Below are positions 20,490 to 31,729 of a stretch of 64,000 nt of DNA, piece by piece. A program made the translations under genes and the position numbers. Position 1 is the stretch's first letter. Each line of letters opens with the position of its first letter. Source of the DNA: Leptasterias polaris (Eukaryota > Echinodermata > Asteroidea > Forcipulatida > Asteriidae); the NCBI GenBank assembly GCA_037783415.1, contig JAZGTN010000059.1, positions 5,084,001-5,148,000 on the forward strand. The letters run 5' to 3'. Below the pieces are notes generated by a model. The model was not told the DNA's origin. It saw only the letters and a list, made by a program, of their open reading frames with translations, and did no database searches.

Positions 20490-22380
20490 AACAAGCTTGC
20501 CCAGTTCAATTTTTCAAAATGGTTATTATCAAAAAGGTACTGAATTTTGTACCAAGTATGATGAGGTTAGAAACAGATTTGTTTTAAAAAGTAATCACCG
20601 TTAAAAGACAATTTTCAGTTAGATACTTTGCAGGCTAAAAACCATCGCTATATACATGATATACTGAGATTCTGAGTCTGACAAACCAGAGAGACGGGTT
20701 GCTATTACAGGACATAAATCTTCATTATCAAAAATCATGGTGAGTCTCTGAGTCATAATTGACAACTTTGGTTTGAATTCATGCATTCTTTCAACCTGAA
20801 TTGTACTGCCATCGCTTTAACGTTGAAATACAGGGTTGTTCTAGAGCTGGTCGAGAAATTGTTCCCTCTTGAACAAGAAGAGGGAGGCAAGGACCAATGC
20901 AAGAGTGGTGGTCACCAAACACTCACTGTTAACATCAAAGCCTTGTAGACTTTGATGATAATACCTTCAAATTGCTTGCAGGGCTTGAAATTTACACTGG
21001 ACTGCAGGCCCGGATCGAGGCCAGTGATTTTAGAGTCTAAGTCAGGGAACGGAAAGTGGACACACAAGTCCGGCAGTCTCTGTTTTTCAATTCATTGTGG
21101 CATATCTTTAATCGGGTTCAATATGTTTATGTTGACTTGAGTTTGATAAATATCATTCAAATCATATCAAAGTGTACTTGCCCATAACACAAATGAGATC
21201 AATCTTCTCTTAGTGCTTGCTAACCTGTGGTTTAGTTTTTTTCTTATTTTGATTCTGGTTCAGTAAATATTTTGAGCTTAGGCCCTGGGGTCTCATGGAT
21301 TTTGTGCACAAATTCGAGCCATTACTGGAGAATAGTAATCTACCAATCTGACTTCGTTCCTAAGATAGTTTCCATACAAAAAACTGGCAATGACAGGATT
21401 GTAAATCATTAGCAAGCAAAGTTGATTGAATTCATTCTATAATCTCATGGATTAAATATTCCAGCACACTAACGAAGCTGAGAAATTAGCACTTGAAGAT
21501 CTCCAAAATCAATGGTATTCGATTTGGTTGTAGCAGTCCTAATAGTACTACAATAAAACAAGCACAACATCTGTTGCAAAATGTAGACTTTTATTTGTTG
21601 TTTTCTTGAAAATGTAACCAGCCAATTTATTGAAATTTTCACTGATTTGTTTGTATGTTGTGTTTATTGAGGATAATCAGAATGAGTGTACTCTTTCAGT
21701 AACCTCCATCTGTCAGATGGCTGCCTAGAATATACACCACCTCTTGTTTTGGTAGAAAGTAGATGAACCCTCCTTACAGATGAGATGTTTTGATTCTACT
21801 ACGATGGTAATGGACACCAGGGGGCATCAGACAGGAATCTTGGCTTCTTCTTTGTGTACTTTAGAGATTCACGATGACTACCTTCCACTCATTGAACCTT
21901 TTGTTTGGCTGAGACATAATTTGGAGGAACAGTCCCCACAGTTAAGACAATTTCCTCAGTAAAGTCAGTGAGTGAAATAATTGGTATGTTGCTGTTTATC
22001 TTTAATCACTTGGTATCAATACTCAATGTCTTTTTTATATTTTATATTTGCTTCTTCTGAAGGGAAGCTTCCAGCTGACAAGGATAATCTTGGTAGTCCG
22101 CCCTCACAGTCAAGATGTCTCATCTAATTGAAGTATTCGGTGATGAAGTCTGAGACAGGGCTGGGGATGTTTTATGAGGTATGAGCATGGTGAATTCAAA
22201 TTAACAACATTTACTAACCTGTCACAACTTCTCTACCCTCCATAATAGGCCTTTCAATGTTGGTTTTCTTCACTTAGGTCTTACTTAAAGTGAACACAAA
22301 ATCCTATGGTACAAGTAAGTTATCTGAAACTGTTGTAATTATGGGTAGTGTCTAAAACATGAAATGTTCAAACTATGAGA
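20490..22380. other. Possible exons, otherwise unremarkable
   Basis: Pyrimidine tracts followed by AG occur at about 20833 (AATACAG) and 21690 (CTTTCAG). The text between is richer in GC than its surroundings but has stops in all frames. Nothing can be called with confidence. Confidence 0.3.
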
Positions 22381-22400
22381 CTTGTTTGTGTTGCAAAAAG

Positions 22401-22488
22401 ACTTCACCATCTCCAAAGACCTCTTACCCACCAACAATTCAAGTAGAACTCCAAGTCAAACCTAAGATAAAGGCCTTTCTAGTAAAAG
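22401..22488 (+). ncRNA. Repeated exon-like unit, copy P1
   Basis: Diverged member of the exon family, with CATCTCCAAAGACCTCTTAC and CACCAACAATTCAAGTAGAA, ending TAAAAG|GTGAATT. The acceptor is weak (GCAAAAAG in place of GCAG), so this copy may no longer splice. Confidence 0.4.
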
Positions 22489-22839
22489 GTGAATTCCCCA
22501 AAATGTTGACTTTTAAAATTTGTCCCAATTGGAACTGTGTAATGATTATGCAGAATGTACATGTATGTTGTTGCCCTGGTTTAGAATGAAGTTAATTTCA
22601 GTCTTCTAGCAACACAATTCATTCAAAGTTGTTTGGCACTATTGGGTTGCATTTGAAAGATTTTGGGAAAGTCCCACAACCTTTGGCAGTTTGACTTTGC
22701 ATGCAATAGCTTAACCAGAGAGGGGGGAACCCCCTGCCCCATTTGAGACTGAATAAATGCTGAAATGAATGGTGAAAGCAAGTTATCTGAAACTAAGTGT
22801 TTTAAAGCTGGCTGATGCTGCATTTTGTTTGTTTTGCAG

Positions 22840-22898
22840 TAAGGCTCCAAACACATCTACCCATCCTATGATAAAGGAGCTGCACAAGCCTGTAAAAG
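22840..22898 (+). ncRNA. Repeated exon-like unit, copy P2
   Basis: A short form, 59 bp. The acceptor is TTTGTTTTGCAG and the donor GTAAAAG|GTGAAT. It keeps AAGGCTCCAAACACATCTAC and AAAGGAGCTGCA, but lacks the middle GTAGATGTCTGAG block. Confidence 0.45.
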
Positions 22899-23059
22899 GT
22901 GAATACCTCTGAAAGCTTTGATATATAGACACAAATGCCAAGACAAATTCTCAGCTTTTGGTTAATTAAAGTTTGCTATTTGCGTAAGTTTAATTCTGAG
23001 AGATAAAAGGTTTTGGGGGGCATTTTTATCCTGTTTTTGTATCTGCAGCTACTCCCCTG

Positions 23060-23181
23060 CTTTTTACCTTGTGTTGCTATATTTTGCTTAATTCACTTAG
23101 TTTTTGTTCTCCTTAATTGTGAAGTGCTTTGTGTAGTTTGTAAGGCGCTATATAAATACGGTTTTATTATTATTATTATTA
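23060..23181 (+). mobile_element. LINE (L2/CR1-like) 3' tail
   Basis: GTGAAGTGCTTTGTGTAGTT and AAGGCGCTATATAAATACGG are followed by a (TTA)n run. A 'GCGCTATATAAAT' box next to a short simple repeat is the usual 3' end of L2/CR1-type LINEs and their SINEs. Only the tail is present. Confidence 0.6.
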
Positions 23182-23404
23182 GATAGATCACTGATAATTA
23201 ATTTTGATACCAGCACCAATTCTCGAGATAAAAGTTTCAAACAATTGACTTTGCCGAGCTACTGTTGCTTATTTTCAGTTTCACCATCCCCACGGACAAG
23301 AAGTTAATTATGGGATGTTGTTTAGTCACAGCACATTGTGGATGCTCAATTACTCATTCTGTTTTGTGAGTATTTAACAACTTAGTTTGCCACTAAATTA
23401 ATAA

Positions 23405-23660
23405 CAAAAACAATTGACATTTATATAGTACCGGTATCAGCCTTAAACCATCTTGGCTCCCTGTGCTGAAATTTTTTTAACACACTAAGCTAATTCAGTC
23501 ACAAGAACCATCTCTGCCCTCACAGGTACCCATTTACCCATGGGTTAAGAGAAGCAGTTATGGTTAAGTGTCGATCTTATTCGAGGATGCAAGTTCATAT
23601 GACTGGCATTCAAATCCACACCCCAATGAATATGCCACCATGACTTGAGGTATCTTAGCT
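23405..23660 (+). mobile_element. SINE/LINE-like repeat fragment
   Basis: TTTATATAGTACCGGTATCA, CCCATTTACCCATGGGTTAA, GAAGCAGTTATGGTTAAGTG and CATTCAAATCCACACCCCAA occur in the order of a common invertebrate repeat. No coding content. Confidence 0.5.
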
Positions 23661-24070
23661 TGTATGTATCTGAGAGGCAAGTCTCATTCAAATGGGGCCA
23701 CACAGTGAAAGTAAAGTCGAAGGAAAAATACTAATAGGGATGGATAATTAAAATTGTGACATTTTGGGATTTAGTTTTTTTGATGGTAGGGTGATGCCTA
23801 AAAATTGGAAATGATGTCACAGAGAAATAACAATTTTAGTAAATATATTTATTCGGGGAAAAAGTTGGATGCTGTCAGTGGTTAGCAGGAGAGTTTCTGA
23901 TCATAGCTGAAGAATGGTGTGTGTTTAATAAGAAACAAACACAGACTGATGGGGAAAGATTAAGGTGAGCCAGCTTTACTCTACATTGGCATGAAGTACA
24001 GTTTAGTTTGAATTGCATTTCAATATTTAAAAGAACTTTTGTGTGCATTTTTATTATTTTTATTTTGCAG

Positions 24071-24245
24071 GTGAAGAGACGAAGCAAGCTTCCTTGATCG
24101 TTGCGCAGAGGACTGCGTTTTACTTTGACCTGGTTGAACTGGACAAGCTGGGTTCACACAGTACTCTACAGATGACTGGGCATAAAAATTGGCGCACATC
24201 GGGATGATGGGATGCATGGACATGTCTCAGATATTCATCTCCAAA
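24071..24245 (+). other. Exon candidate, class 2, copy 1
   Basis: Acceptor TATTTTGCAG and donor CTCCAAA|GTAAGT. The 3' half (ACTTTGACCTGGTTGAACTG, GATGGGATGCATGGACATG) is homologous to 26313-26589, including the donor. Stops interrupt all frames on the + strand, so it is probably non-coding. Confidence 0.45.
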
Positions 24246-24599
24246 GTAAGTCATTTTATAAACAAGCAAGAATTTTTGTTCAGCTAGGCCAACTTCACTT
24301 ACCCAGTATAAGCAGATATTTGTGTGTTTACAGAGCATCTCCAAGCACAGTGTCTACTTCATAAACATGATAGAAAGACTCAATTGTTTCTTGCATTTAC
24401 ATCTATACCATATGTCTTTTTGGTTGGAAAGCAGTTTGCAACAGCTAATTCTATTTTGTCATTCATAAATACTTCTAACCATAGCACAACGAAACGCACT
24501 CTAGCTTGTCGTTTGGTCTTGTCAGCAGATGATTGACACAACAATGGAAATGCCACTTAAAGGCCCGCTGTCAAATCGTCTAATTAACTTTTGGAAATA

Positions 24600-24705
24600 C
24601 ACTTTTGCTTACGGAAGTGGTAAGCCCAAAACTTTGCTTACCGGTAAACAGCTTTATAAACTTAGGCCAGGCAAACAGCTTTATAAACTTAGGCCAAAAT
24701 AAGCT
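24600..24705. repeat. Short tandem copy in a TIR-element fragment
   Basis: AACAGCTTTATAAACTTAGG occurs twice, 29 bp apart, and GCTTACCGG precedes it. This is a remnant of the family A/B elements. The two copies also look like a mini-duplication. Confidence 0.5.
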
Positions 24706-24932
24706 GAGATTATTCAGATTCTTCCATAATAGTGCCACAGCAAACTGTAAAATACTGTACAAAGTTGACTGGCCACTTCTTCTTTTTCTTTGTGCAAATC
24801 CGAAGTTGTAGTTTGAGTTGTAAGTTTAAAATACTTTAATGATCATTCATCGTCTGACATTGAGGCTTCTCTTCAAAACTATGTAAAAGACTTTCAGAAA
24901 AAAATTGATGATTTTTTGTTGACATGAGTGTC

Positions 24933-25976
24933 CAGAGCTGCCAACTCTTCCGGATTTTGCGGAAGACTCCCGTATTTGACGGCAATCTTCCGACATCCCG
25001 CAAGCAGTCAAAATCTCCCGGATCCCCAACCTACTGATGGAAAAAATAATAAAATTTACGAATTTCCTAGCCCTCCGTCCCGTGTGTGTTTATAATGGTT
25101 GCGCATGTGCATATTTAATTGCCAATACATCCATAGATGCGCAGAAAAAGTTGTTCTAACCACAGTTTCGTCTTCTGCGCATCCATACATGTGCTATGTG
25201 TCGCACTGATCAGCCTCGCTACCATGGGCAGCACGCTATATCGATACCTCTCTCACTAACCCCTGGAAGAGATGCTTACAGTGCTTACTAGTGGTATCGC
25301 TACGACGCGCTGCCCACGATCGAGCAAATGACGCTGCAAGATCGTACACTACTAGGAACGAGGTTGGAAATATAAAGCAAAAAGGCGCCGCCCTGCAGAG
25401 CAACCGGTAAGTCGCTGGAAAAAATCAAATATGCGCAAAAATACAGAGACGATGACCACAAAGAATGGCCATGTATTAAAAAATCAACTTAGGATGAAAA
25501 TTAAGCGTTCTGTACCACGTGTATTTCAGATGTTTCAGTGAAATATGGCGGACGAAATGACATCTTGCGACACATAGATTCCGATCCGACAAACATTGCG
25601 TGAACAGTACAACAGCACGATCCAGCACGCCAGGAATTACAGATTTTTTAGAAAATCGGGCACAGATGACAGCATAATAAAGGCGGAAACTTTGTTCACA
25701 TGTTTTCTTATCGAACATAACTTAAACATAGCATCGTCTGACCATGCTGGTCCTCTATTTAGGCAACAATAGGATAGGATTAGGAAGATAGGTCAGTGCT
25801 TCAAAACTAGAAACATGTGCAAAGCATTTAAAACAAAAACAGCAATATTTGTTGGTATAATATTTCAAAAGTATATCTGTCTGTACAAAAATCGTCGTGA
25901 CGCGCGCTGAGATCGAGTCTTTCTGACTTAAAAAAAAAATCTTCCTGATTTTCAAAAACCAATGTTGGCAGCTCTG
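24933..25976 (+). mobile_element. hAT-like transposon relic
   Basis: The ends are perfect 13-bp inverted repeats CAGAGCTGCCAAC / GTTGGCAGCTCTG. CAGAG at the start is typical of hAT termini. The flanks (TGAGTGTC and ACAGTGTC) are similar but not a clean 8-bp duplication. Inside is part of a transposase-like frame (next entry). 1044 bp, so most of an autonomous element has been lost. Confidence 0.7.
25405..25730 (+). pseudogene. hAT transposase N-terminal relic
   Basis: In shifting frames it reads KYRDDDHKEWPCIKKS, SVKYGGRNDILRHIDSD, AETLFTCFLIEHN-like text and SDHAG. This is the order found in the N-terminal region of a widespread transposon-derived family. Several stops and frameshifts make it non-functional. 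The match is from memory of family motifs, with no alignment run. Confidence 0.55.
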
Positions 25977-25984
25977 CACAGTGT

Positions 25985-26285
25985 CAAGTGCATTAAGTGC
26001 TTGCCTCTCACCTTTGTGGCCCCTGGTTCGTATCCAGGCTAGGGCTGTAAGTGAGTAGAGTTATGCATTGGTTCTCTCCTGTGCCTTGAGAGTTCTTCTC
26101 TAGGCCCTCTGGTTTTCCTCCCTCTAAAATATCAATCATTTTCAATCTCTGGCTGTGCTCCATGATCATACAAGGGTCAATGTGGTTGGCTGCCAAAGAC
26201 GCCATAGCATGCCTGCAGTGTGCAATGTAGCCATGTTCTTTGTAACTCGGCATCTCAGCTGCATGTAAGGATAAACAGCCTCCTA
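25985..26285 (+). mobile_element. tRNA-derived SINE (family 3)
   Basis: The head GTGCTTGCCTCTCAC with B box GGTTCGTATCC is followed by TTGGTTCTCTCCTGTGCC, CTCTGGTTTTCCTCCCTC and TGGCTGTGCTCCATGATCAT. This is the layout of a tRNA-headed SINE with a LINE-like tail. It begins within 10 bp of the hAT relic's right end. Confidence 0.65.
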
Positions 26286-26312
26286 TATTTATGTTATTTT
26301 TATTCTTTGCAG

Positions 26313-26589
26313 ATTGATCAACAGAGAGACCATTAGAAAGACGTCACCGATGTTACCAATTTGACCTACATATAATGGCAGCGCTATTCCAAGTACAAAT
26401 GGCATTCGAGACAATAATCCCAAAGTTGAGATGGTTCCTGAATGGCCGGACATTATGGTGAATGAATGCCATCCACTTTGACCTCCAGCTTGGACAAGAC
26501 AAACTGGCTTTGAAGTCTTCATGTCTGATGAACACAAACACTGACACACACCTGGGTGAGATGGGATGCTGGGAATGCTCATCTCTAAA
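26313..26589 (+). other. Exon candidate, class 2, copy 2
   Basis: Acceptor TTATTCTTTGCAG and donor CTCTAAA|GTAAGT. The 3' part (ACTTTGACCTCCAGCTTGGA, GATGGGATGCTGGGAATGCT) is homologous to 24071-24245. Lengths differ (277 against 175 bp) and no frame is shared, so it is probably non-coding. Confidence 0.45.
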
Positions 26590-26700
26590 GTAAGTACTAA
26601 ACTGGCATTGATTTATATGCAGGACACAGGCATTAAGTGACTGGTATGAGCAGTTTTGTGGAAAGCAATAGCTGTTATTGTCTGCAGATATCAAAAATGT

Positions 26701-26843
26701 ATTCTCTTTGATCTGCTACTTCGCTAGGGCAGAGGATGACACAATTCTCAGTGGCATAACTAAGGGAGGGGGATTCTCTTTGATCTGCTACTGCTCTAGT
26801 GCTGAGGGATGACACAATTCTCAGTGGCATAACTAAAGGGGGG
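26701..26843. repeat. 72-bp tandem duplication
   Basis: ATTCTCTTTGATCTGCTACT through CAGTGGCATAACTAAGGG is present twice (26701 and 26773). Confidence 0.85.
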
Positions 26844-27150
26844 GTGTTGCATGTACCCCCACAATTGATATCTGTGCCCCAAAGTGCCCCCCCCCCCCCT
26901 CATTGAAAATGTGGTCTTTTGAGATTAAAAATACCAGAGTAAAATAATACAGTTTATAAGTTTTAATGTGACAATGTTTTGTTTTTACTCTCATGTCAGA
27001 TTATCTTTCTTTTCTTGTTTTTGTAAATTGCACAACAAGAGCGGTGAACAGGGGCTTGTTTAAGAGAAATCAAATGGAACCTACAGTTTTGGATTGACCA
27101 GAAGTGCCCTTCAGACAAATGGTGCACCCCTTGTGCCCCCGGTGCTGATT
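26830..27150. mobile_element. C/G-run repeat element, copy 1
   Basis: Shares, in order, a GGGG/CCCC tract, TTGAAAATGTG, GGGCTTGTTTAAGA, TTTTGGATTGACCAGAAGTG and GGTGCACCCCTTGTGCCC with 59290-59625. Non-coding dispersed repeat of unknown class. Confidence 0.55.
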
Positions 27151-27308
27151 GTGCTCAAACGCTCCTTGAAATATCTATGAGTGACCTGAAGGTAGAAATC
27201 ATTTCAACACCTACTCAAGCATATACTGATTGAAACATTGAGTTATCAGCCTTGGGCTCTTATCAGAACCACCACAGCTCATAGAGAGAGATTTAGGTGC
27301 ATAGTGTC

Positions 27309-29425
27309 TCTGCAAACCCTACATTGTATCTACACCATGCAAAGTTTCAAATCCTACTCATGTACATGGTGTTACCACAAACCTTACTATATTGCATCTC
27401 CACCATGCAAAGTTTCAAATCCTACTCATGTACATGGTGTTACCACAAACCTTACTAGATTGTATCTCCACCATGCAAAGTTTCAAATCCTACTCATGTA
27501 CGCCTACATGGTGTTACTGCAAACCTTACTAGATTGTATCTCCAACATGCAAAGTTTCAAATCCCACTCATGTACATGGTGTTACTGCAAACCTTACTAG
27601 ATTGTATCTCCACCATGCAAAGTTTCAAATCCTACTCATGTACATGGTGTTACCAGTTAAACCTTACTAGATTGTATCTCCACCATGCAAAGTTTCAAAT
27701 CCTACTCATATGGTGTTTCCACAAACCTTACTAGATTGCATCTCCACCATGCAAAGTTTCAAATCCTACTCATGTACATGGTGTTACCAGTTAAACCTTA
27801 CTAGATTGTATCTCCACCATGCAAAGTTTCAAATCCTACTCATGTACATGGTGTTACTGCAAACCTTACTAGATTGTATCTCCACCATGCAAAGTTTCAA
27901 ATCCCACTCATGTACATGGTGTTACTGCAAACCTTACTAGATTGTATCTCCACCATGCAAAGTTTCAAATCCCACTCATGTACATGGTGTTACTGCAAAC
28001 CTTACTAGATTGTATCTCCACCATGCAAAGTTTAAAATCCTATCATCATGTACATGGTGTTATACTGCAAACCTTACTAGATTGTATCTCCACCATGCAA
28101 AGTTTCAAATCCTACTCATGTACATGGTGTTACCAGTTAAACCTTACTAGATTGTATCTCCACCATGCAAAGTTTCAAATCCTACTCATGTACATGGTGT
28201 TACTGCAAACCTTACTAGATTGTATCTCCACCATGCAAAGTTTCAAATCCCACTCATGTACATGGTGTTACTGCAAACCTTACTAGATTGTATCTCCACC
28301 ATGCAAAGTTTAAAATCCTATCATCATGTACATGGTGTTACTGCACACCTTACTAGATTGTATCTCCACCATGCAAAGTTTCAAATCCTACTCATGTACA
28401 TGGTGTTACTGCAAATCTTACTAGATTGTATCTCCACCATGCAAAGTTTCAAATCCTACTCATGTACATGGTGTTACTGCAAACCTTACTAGATTGTATC
28501 TCCACCATGCAAAGTTTCAAATCCCACTCATGTACATGGTGTTACTGCAAACCTTACTAGATTGTATCTCCACCATGCAAAGTTTAAAATCCTATCATCA
28601 TGTACATGGTGTTACTGCAAACCTTACTAGATTGTATCTCCACCATGCAAAGTTTCAAATCCTACTCATGTACATGGTGTTACCAGTTAAACCTTACTAG
28701 ATTGTATCTCCACCATGCAAAGTTTCAAATCCTACTCATGTACATGGTGTTACTGCAAACCTTACTAGATTGTATCTCCACCATGCAAAGTTTCAAATCC
28801 CACTCATGTACATGGTGTTACTGCAAACCTTACTAGATTGTATCTCCACCATGCAAAGTTTAAAATCCTATCATCATGTACATGGTGTTACTGCAAACCT
28901 TACTAGATTGTATCTCCACCATGCAAAGTTTCAAATCCTACTCATGTACATGGTGTTACTGCAAATCTTACTAGATTGTATCTCCACCATGCAAAGTTTC
29001 AAATCCTACTCATGTACATGGTGTTACTGCAAACCTTGCTAGATTGTATCTCCACCATGCAAAGTTTCAAATCCTACTCATGTACATGGTGTTACTGCAA
29101 ACCTTGCTAGATTGTATCTCCACCATGCAAAGTTTCAAATCCTACTCATGTACATGGTGTTACCTCAAACCCTGCTAGATTGTATCTCCACTATGCAAAG
29201 TTTCAAATCCTACTCATGTACATAGTGTTACTGCAAACCTTACTAGTTTGTATCTCCACCATGCAAAGTTTCAAATCCTACTCATGTACATGGTGTTACT
29301 GCAAACCTTACTAGATTGTATCTCCACCATGCAAAGTTTCAAATCCTACTCATCATATACATGGTGTTACCGCAAACCCTGCTAGATTGCATTCCCACTA
29401 TGCAGGGTTTCAAATTACACTTATA
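27309..29425. repeat. 68-bp satellite with higher-order structure, about 31 copies
   Basis: Units carry TTACTAGATTGTATCTCCAC, CATGCAAAGTTTCAAATCCT and ACTCATGTACATGGTGTTAC. A TATCATCATG variant returns about every 270-280 bp (28030, 28309, 28582, 28861), showing a four-unit higher-order repeat. A CCAGTTAAACC variant is also patterned. The apparent open frames follow from the unit and are not genes. Confidence 0.96.
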
Positions 29426-29589
29426 GGCCTACCTCTTATATTTATGTGCCTAGTTTCAGAACTTTTTTCCAGTATTTGACTTTCACCAAGTAATGATTTT
29501 CCCATAAAAACTATCATGGTTAAAAACCTTCATTAGTTTATGAAAGAATTTTTCAGTAAAAACAGATTCCTTGTTTGTGATCTTTGTAG

Positions 29590-30480
29590 ATGGTCACCAG
29601 AGATAATGAAAGGGCGGCACCAAGCGATCAATTCGAGTCAGTCGATCAATGACACCACTAACCCACAGTAGAAACAACATGCAGGAATGACATCACTAAC
29701 CCACAGTAGAAACAACATGCAGGAATGACATCACTAACCCACAGTAGAAACAACATGCAGGAATGACATCACTAACCCACAGTAGAAACAACATGCAGGA
29801 ATGACACCACTAACCCACAGTAGAAACAACATGCAGGAATGACATCACTAACCCACAGTAGAAACAACATGCAGGAATGACATCACTAACCCACAGTAGA
29901 AACAACATGCAGGAATGACATCACTAACCCACAGTAGAAACAACATGCAGGAATGACATCACTAACCCACAGTAGAAACAACATGCAGGAATGACATCAC
30001 TAACCCACAGTAGAAACAACATGCAGGAATGACATCACTAACCCACAGTAGAAACAACATGCAGGAATGACATCACTAACCCACAGTAGAAACAACATGC
30101 AGGAATGACATCACTAACCCACAGTAGAAACAACATGCAGGAATGACATCACTAACCCACAGTAGAAACAACATGCAGGAATCTTCAGAAGCAGAGACAA
30201 TTCATTCGATCACCCCTTCTGAAAAACTCTTTGGGAAATCACTGGTTTTGTTGCGACTCTAAAAACAATTGACACTTTCTCAAGGGATACAGCGCACAGA
30301 GAAACACCCAAGCAATGGACTGCAAGCAAAGAACATTGTTTACCAATCAACTGATACAGGCTCAAGAAAAAGACTGGAAACAACATCCGCAATGGACAAT
30401 TGAAAGAACTGTAGTTTTCTAGATGCAATCATGACTTGGACTCATTCTGACAAGATGGATCAAGGCAGTTGCTGTTCAAG
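29590..30480 (+). other. Exon-like stretch containing the 38-bp array
   Basis: Preceded by TTTGTGATCTTTGTAG at 29589. The DNA flanking the 38-bp array, before (29590-29650) and after (30183-30480), is balanced in composition and free of the AT-rich text seen around it. No long frame exists. No donor is obvious before the SINE at 30485. It could be a terminal non-coding exon. Confidence 0.3.
29651..30182. repeat. 38-bp satellite, 14 copies
   Basis: The unit is GACATCACTAACCCACAGTA followed by GAAACAACATGCAGGAAT. It is almost invariant (two units have GACACCAC), so expansion was recent. There are no unique spacers, so this is not CRISPR. Confidence 0.97.
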
Positions 30481-30484
30481 ACAA

Positions 30485-30625
30485 GACAGTAACTCGAAGA
30501 CTTATAAGATATCTGCTCTAGAATGCAGGGGTCGTGGGTTCGGATCCTACCCAGAAGAATAATTCTGTGGGAATTTTTCTCGCAGGAAAGCACTGAGTGT
30601 ACACTGCATATCACACTTTACAACG
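30485..30625 (+). mobile_element. SINE family 1 fragment
   Basis: ATATCTGCTCTAGAATGCAG, GTCGTGGGTTCGGATCCTAC and ACTGAGTGTACACTGCATAT align with 36421-36585, with substitutions in the body. Confidence 0.7.
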
Positions 30626-30959
30626 CCTTAAATGTAAGATTATAACTTTGTTGAATCTATAAAAATAGCTTTTTAAAATTTAAATCTAAATCTTTGGATA
30701 AAATCGGCCAAACATCAGACCAAGCATAATTATAAAACACCTTTTCAAACATTCTGAGACTGTTGAGACATGTTTGATCGATGAGGATTGAATTGGAATA
30801 TTTTAATGTTTAAACCTCATGTAGGTTTCTTGTATAATTGGTATATTTTGAGAACGATCCATATCATTCTGTTGTCAGACTGAAGGGTTTTGTTAAGAAT
30901 GAGGCCATAATTTAGTAACTTTGGTGAGAGAGGTGTGTCAGTATGCTGAGGATACTGAC

Positions 30960-30991
30960 TGAGGGTTATGTGCTGGCAACCTCTACCCTCA
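30960..30991 (+). ncRNA. Conserved hairpin motif R1
   Basis: The stem TGAGGGT pairs with ACCCTCA around TATGTGCTGGCAACCTCT. It is directly preceded by another small hairpin (GTCAGTAT and ATACTGAC). First of five related copies. Confidence 0.5.
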
Positions 30992-31148
30992 AAATCTCCA
31001 TTTCTGTTGATGGAAATTGGTTATTTACACCAAAAACAAACAGATTGTTATTTACTTCTGAGTAAAAGGTAGTGATTTGTTTCATGGATACAATTTTGGA
31101 TCATTGTTTGAAGTACCACACCGATAGCCACATGCTGAGGATGATGGC

Positions 31149-31181
31149 TGAGGGTGAATGTGTAGGTAACCTCTCCCCTCT
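31149..31181 (+). ncRNA. Conserved hairpin motif R2
   Basis: GAGGG pairs with CCCTC around TGAATGTGTAGGTAACCTCT. It is preceded by ATGCTGAGGATGATGGC, which echoes the text before R1. Confidence 0.5.
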
Positions 31182-31219
31182 TGGATTATCATCCAAAAAT
31201 CTCATGGAATGTTTTTAAT

Positions 31220-31434
31220 CTGTGGAGTGTGTTTTAATTTCTATCTATGGAGTGTGTTTTCATTTCTATCTGTGGAGTGTGTTCTAATTGATGTCTGTGG
31301 AGTGTGTTTTCATTTTTGTCTATGGAGTGTGTTTTCATTTTTGTCTATGGAGTGTGTTTTAATTTCTATCTATGGAGTGTGTTTTCATTTCTATCTGTGG
31401 AGTGTGTTCTAATTGATGTCTGTGGAGTGTGTTG
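31220..31434 (+). repeat. 25-bp minisatellite, 8.5 copies
   Basis: Each unit carries TGGAGTGTGTT followed by one of four variant endings, in the order A-B-C-D-D-A-B-C-D. This implies amplification of a larger block. The open frame across it is repeat-derived. Confidence 0.92.
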
Positions 31435-31729
31435 ACACCAAGCTTCGCTTAATTTGTTGGGAGTTCTGCGCAACTGAATGTGGATATCTTAATTATCTTC
31501 TTTGGAATTGGTCTTGTGGAGGTGATAACAACAGACGTGTGTACCAAACACAGTTGCCAACATTTTCAGTGGACTTTTACTCCAGGGACATCAGTCTACT
31601 GACAGAACGACCAAAAAGCCCTCCAGCTTAGCTGAGTTTAAAGTGGACCAGATTGTACCTTCTGATAAACTGCAGGTCTTTACAAGAAACTTCAGAAACT
31701 CTCTAATGGTTTTGGCAGTGAATACAACA

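Noticed and set aside
27238..29042. Several overlapping frames of 66-120 codons with repeating CTWCY- or YLHHAKFQ-type text
   Set aside because: They are the translation of a 68-bp satellite. 68 is not a multiple of three, and the frames shift from unit to unit.
29651..30182. CRISPR-like regular array
   Set aside because: The 38-bp units are directly adjacent with no unique spacers, and the genome is animal. It is an ordinary satellite. The same applies to the 50-bp array at 17507-18872.
30960..31181. C/D-box snoRNA
   Set aside because: TGATGT- and TGAAGT-like text recalls a C box, but it is not conserved across the five copies and no D box sits at a consistent distance.
31209..31412. Hydrophobic 67-codon frame resembling a membrane peptide
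   Set aside because: It is the translation of the 25-bp minisatellite, with the frame kept by chance because of the T-rich unit.
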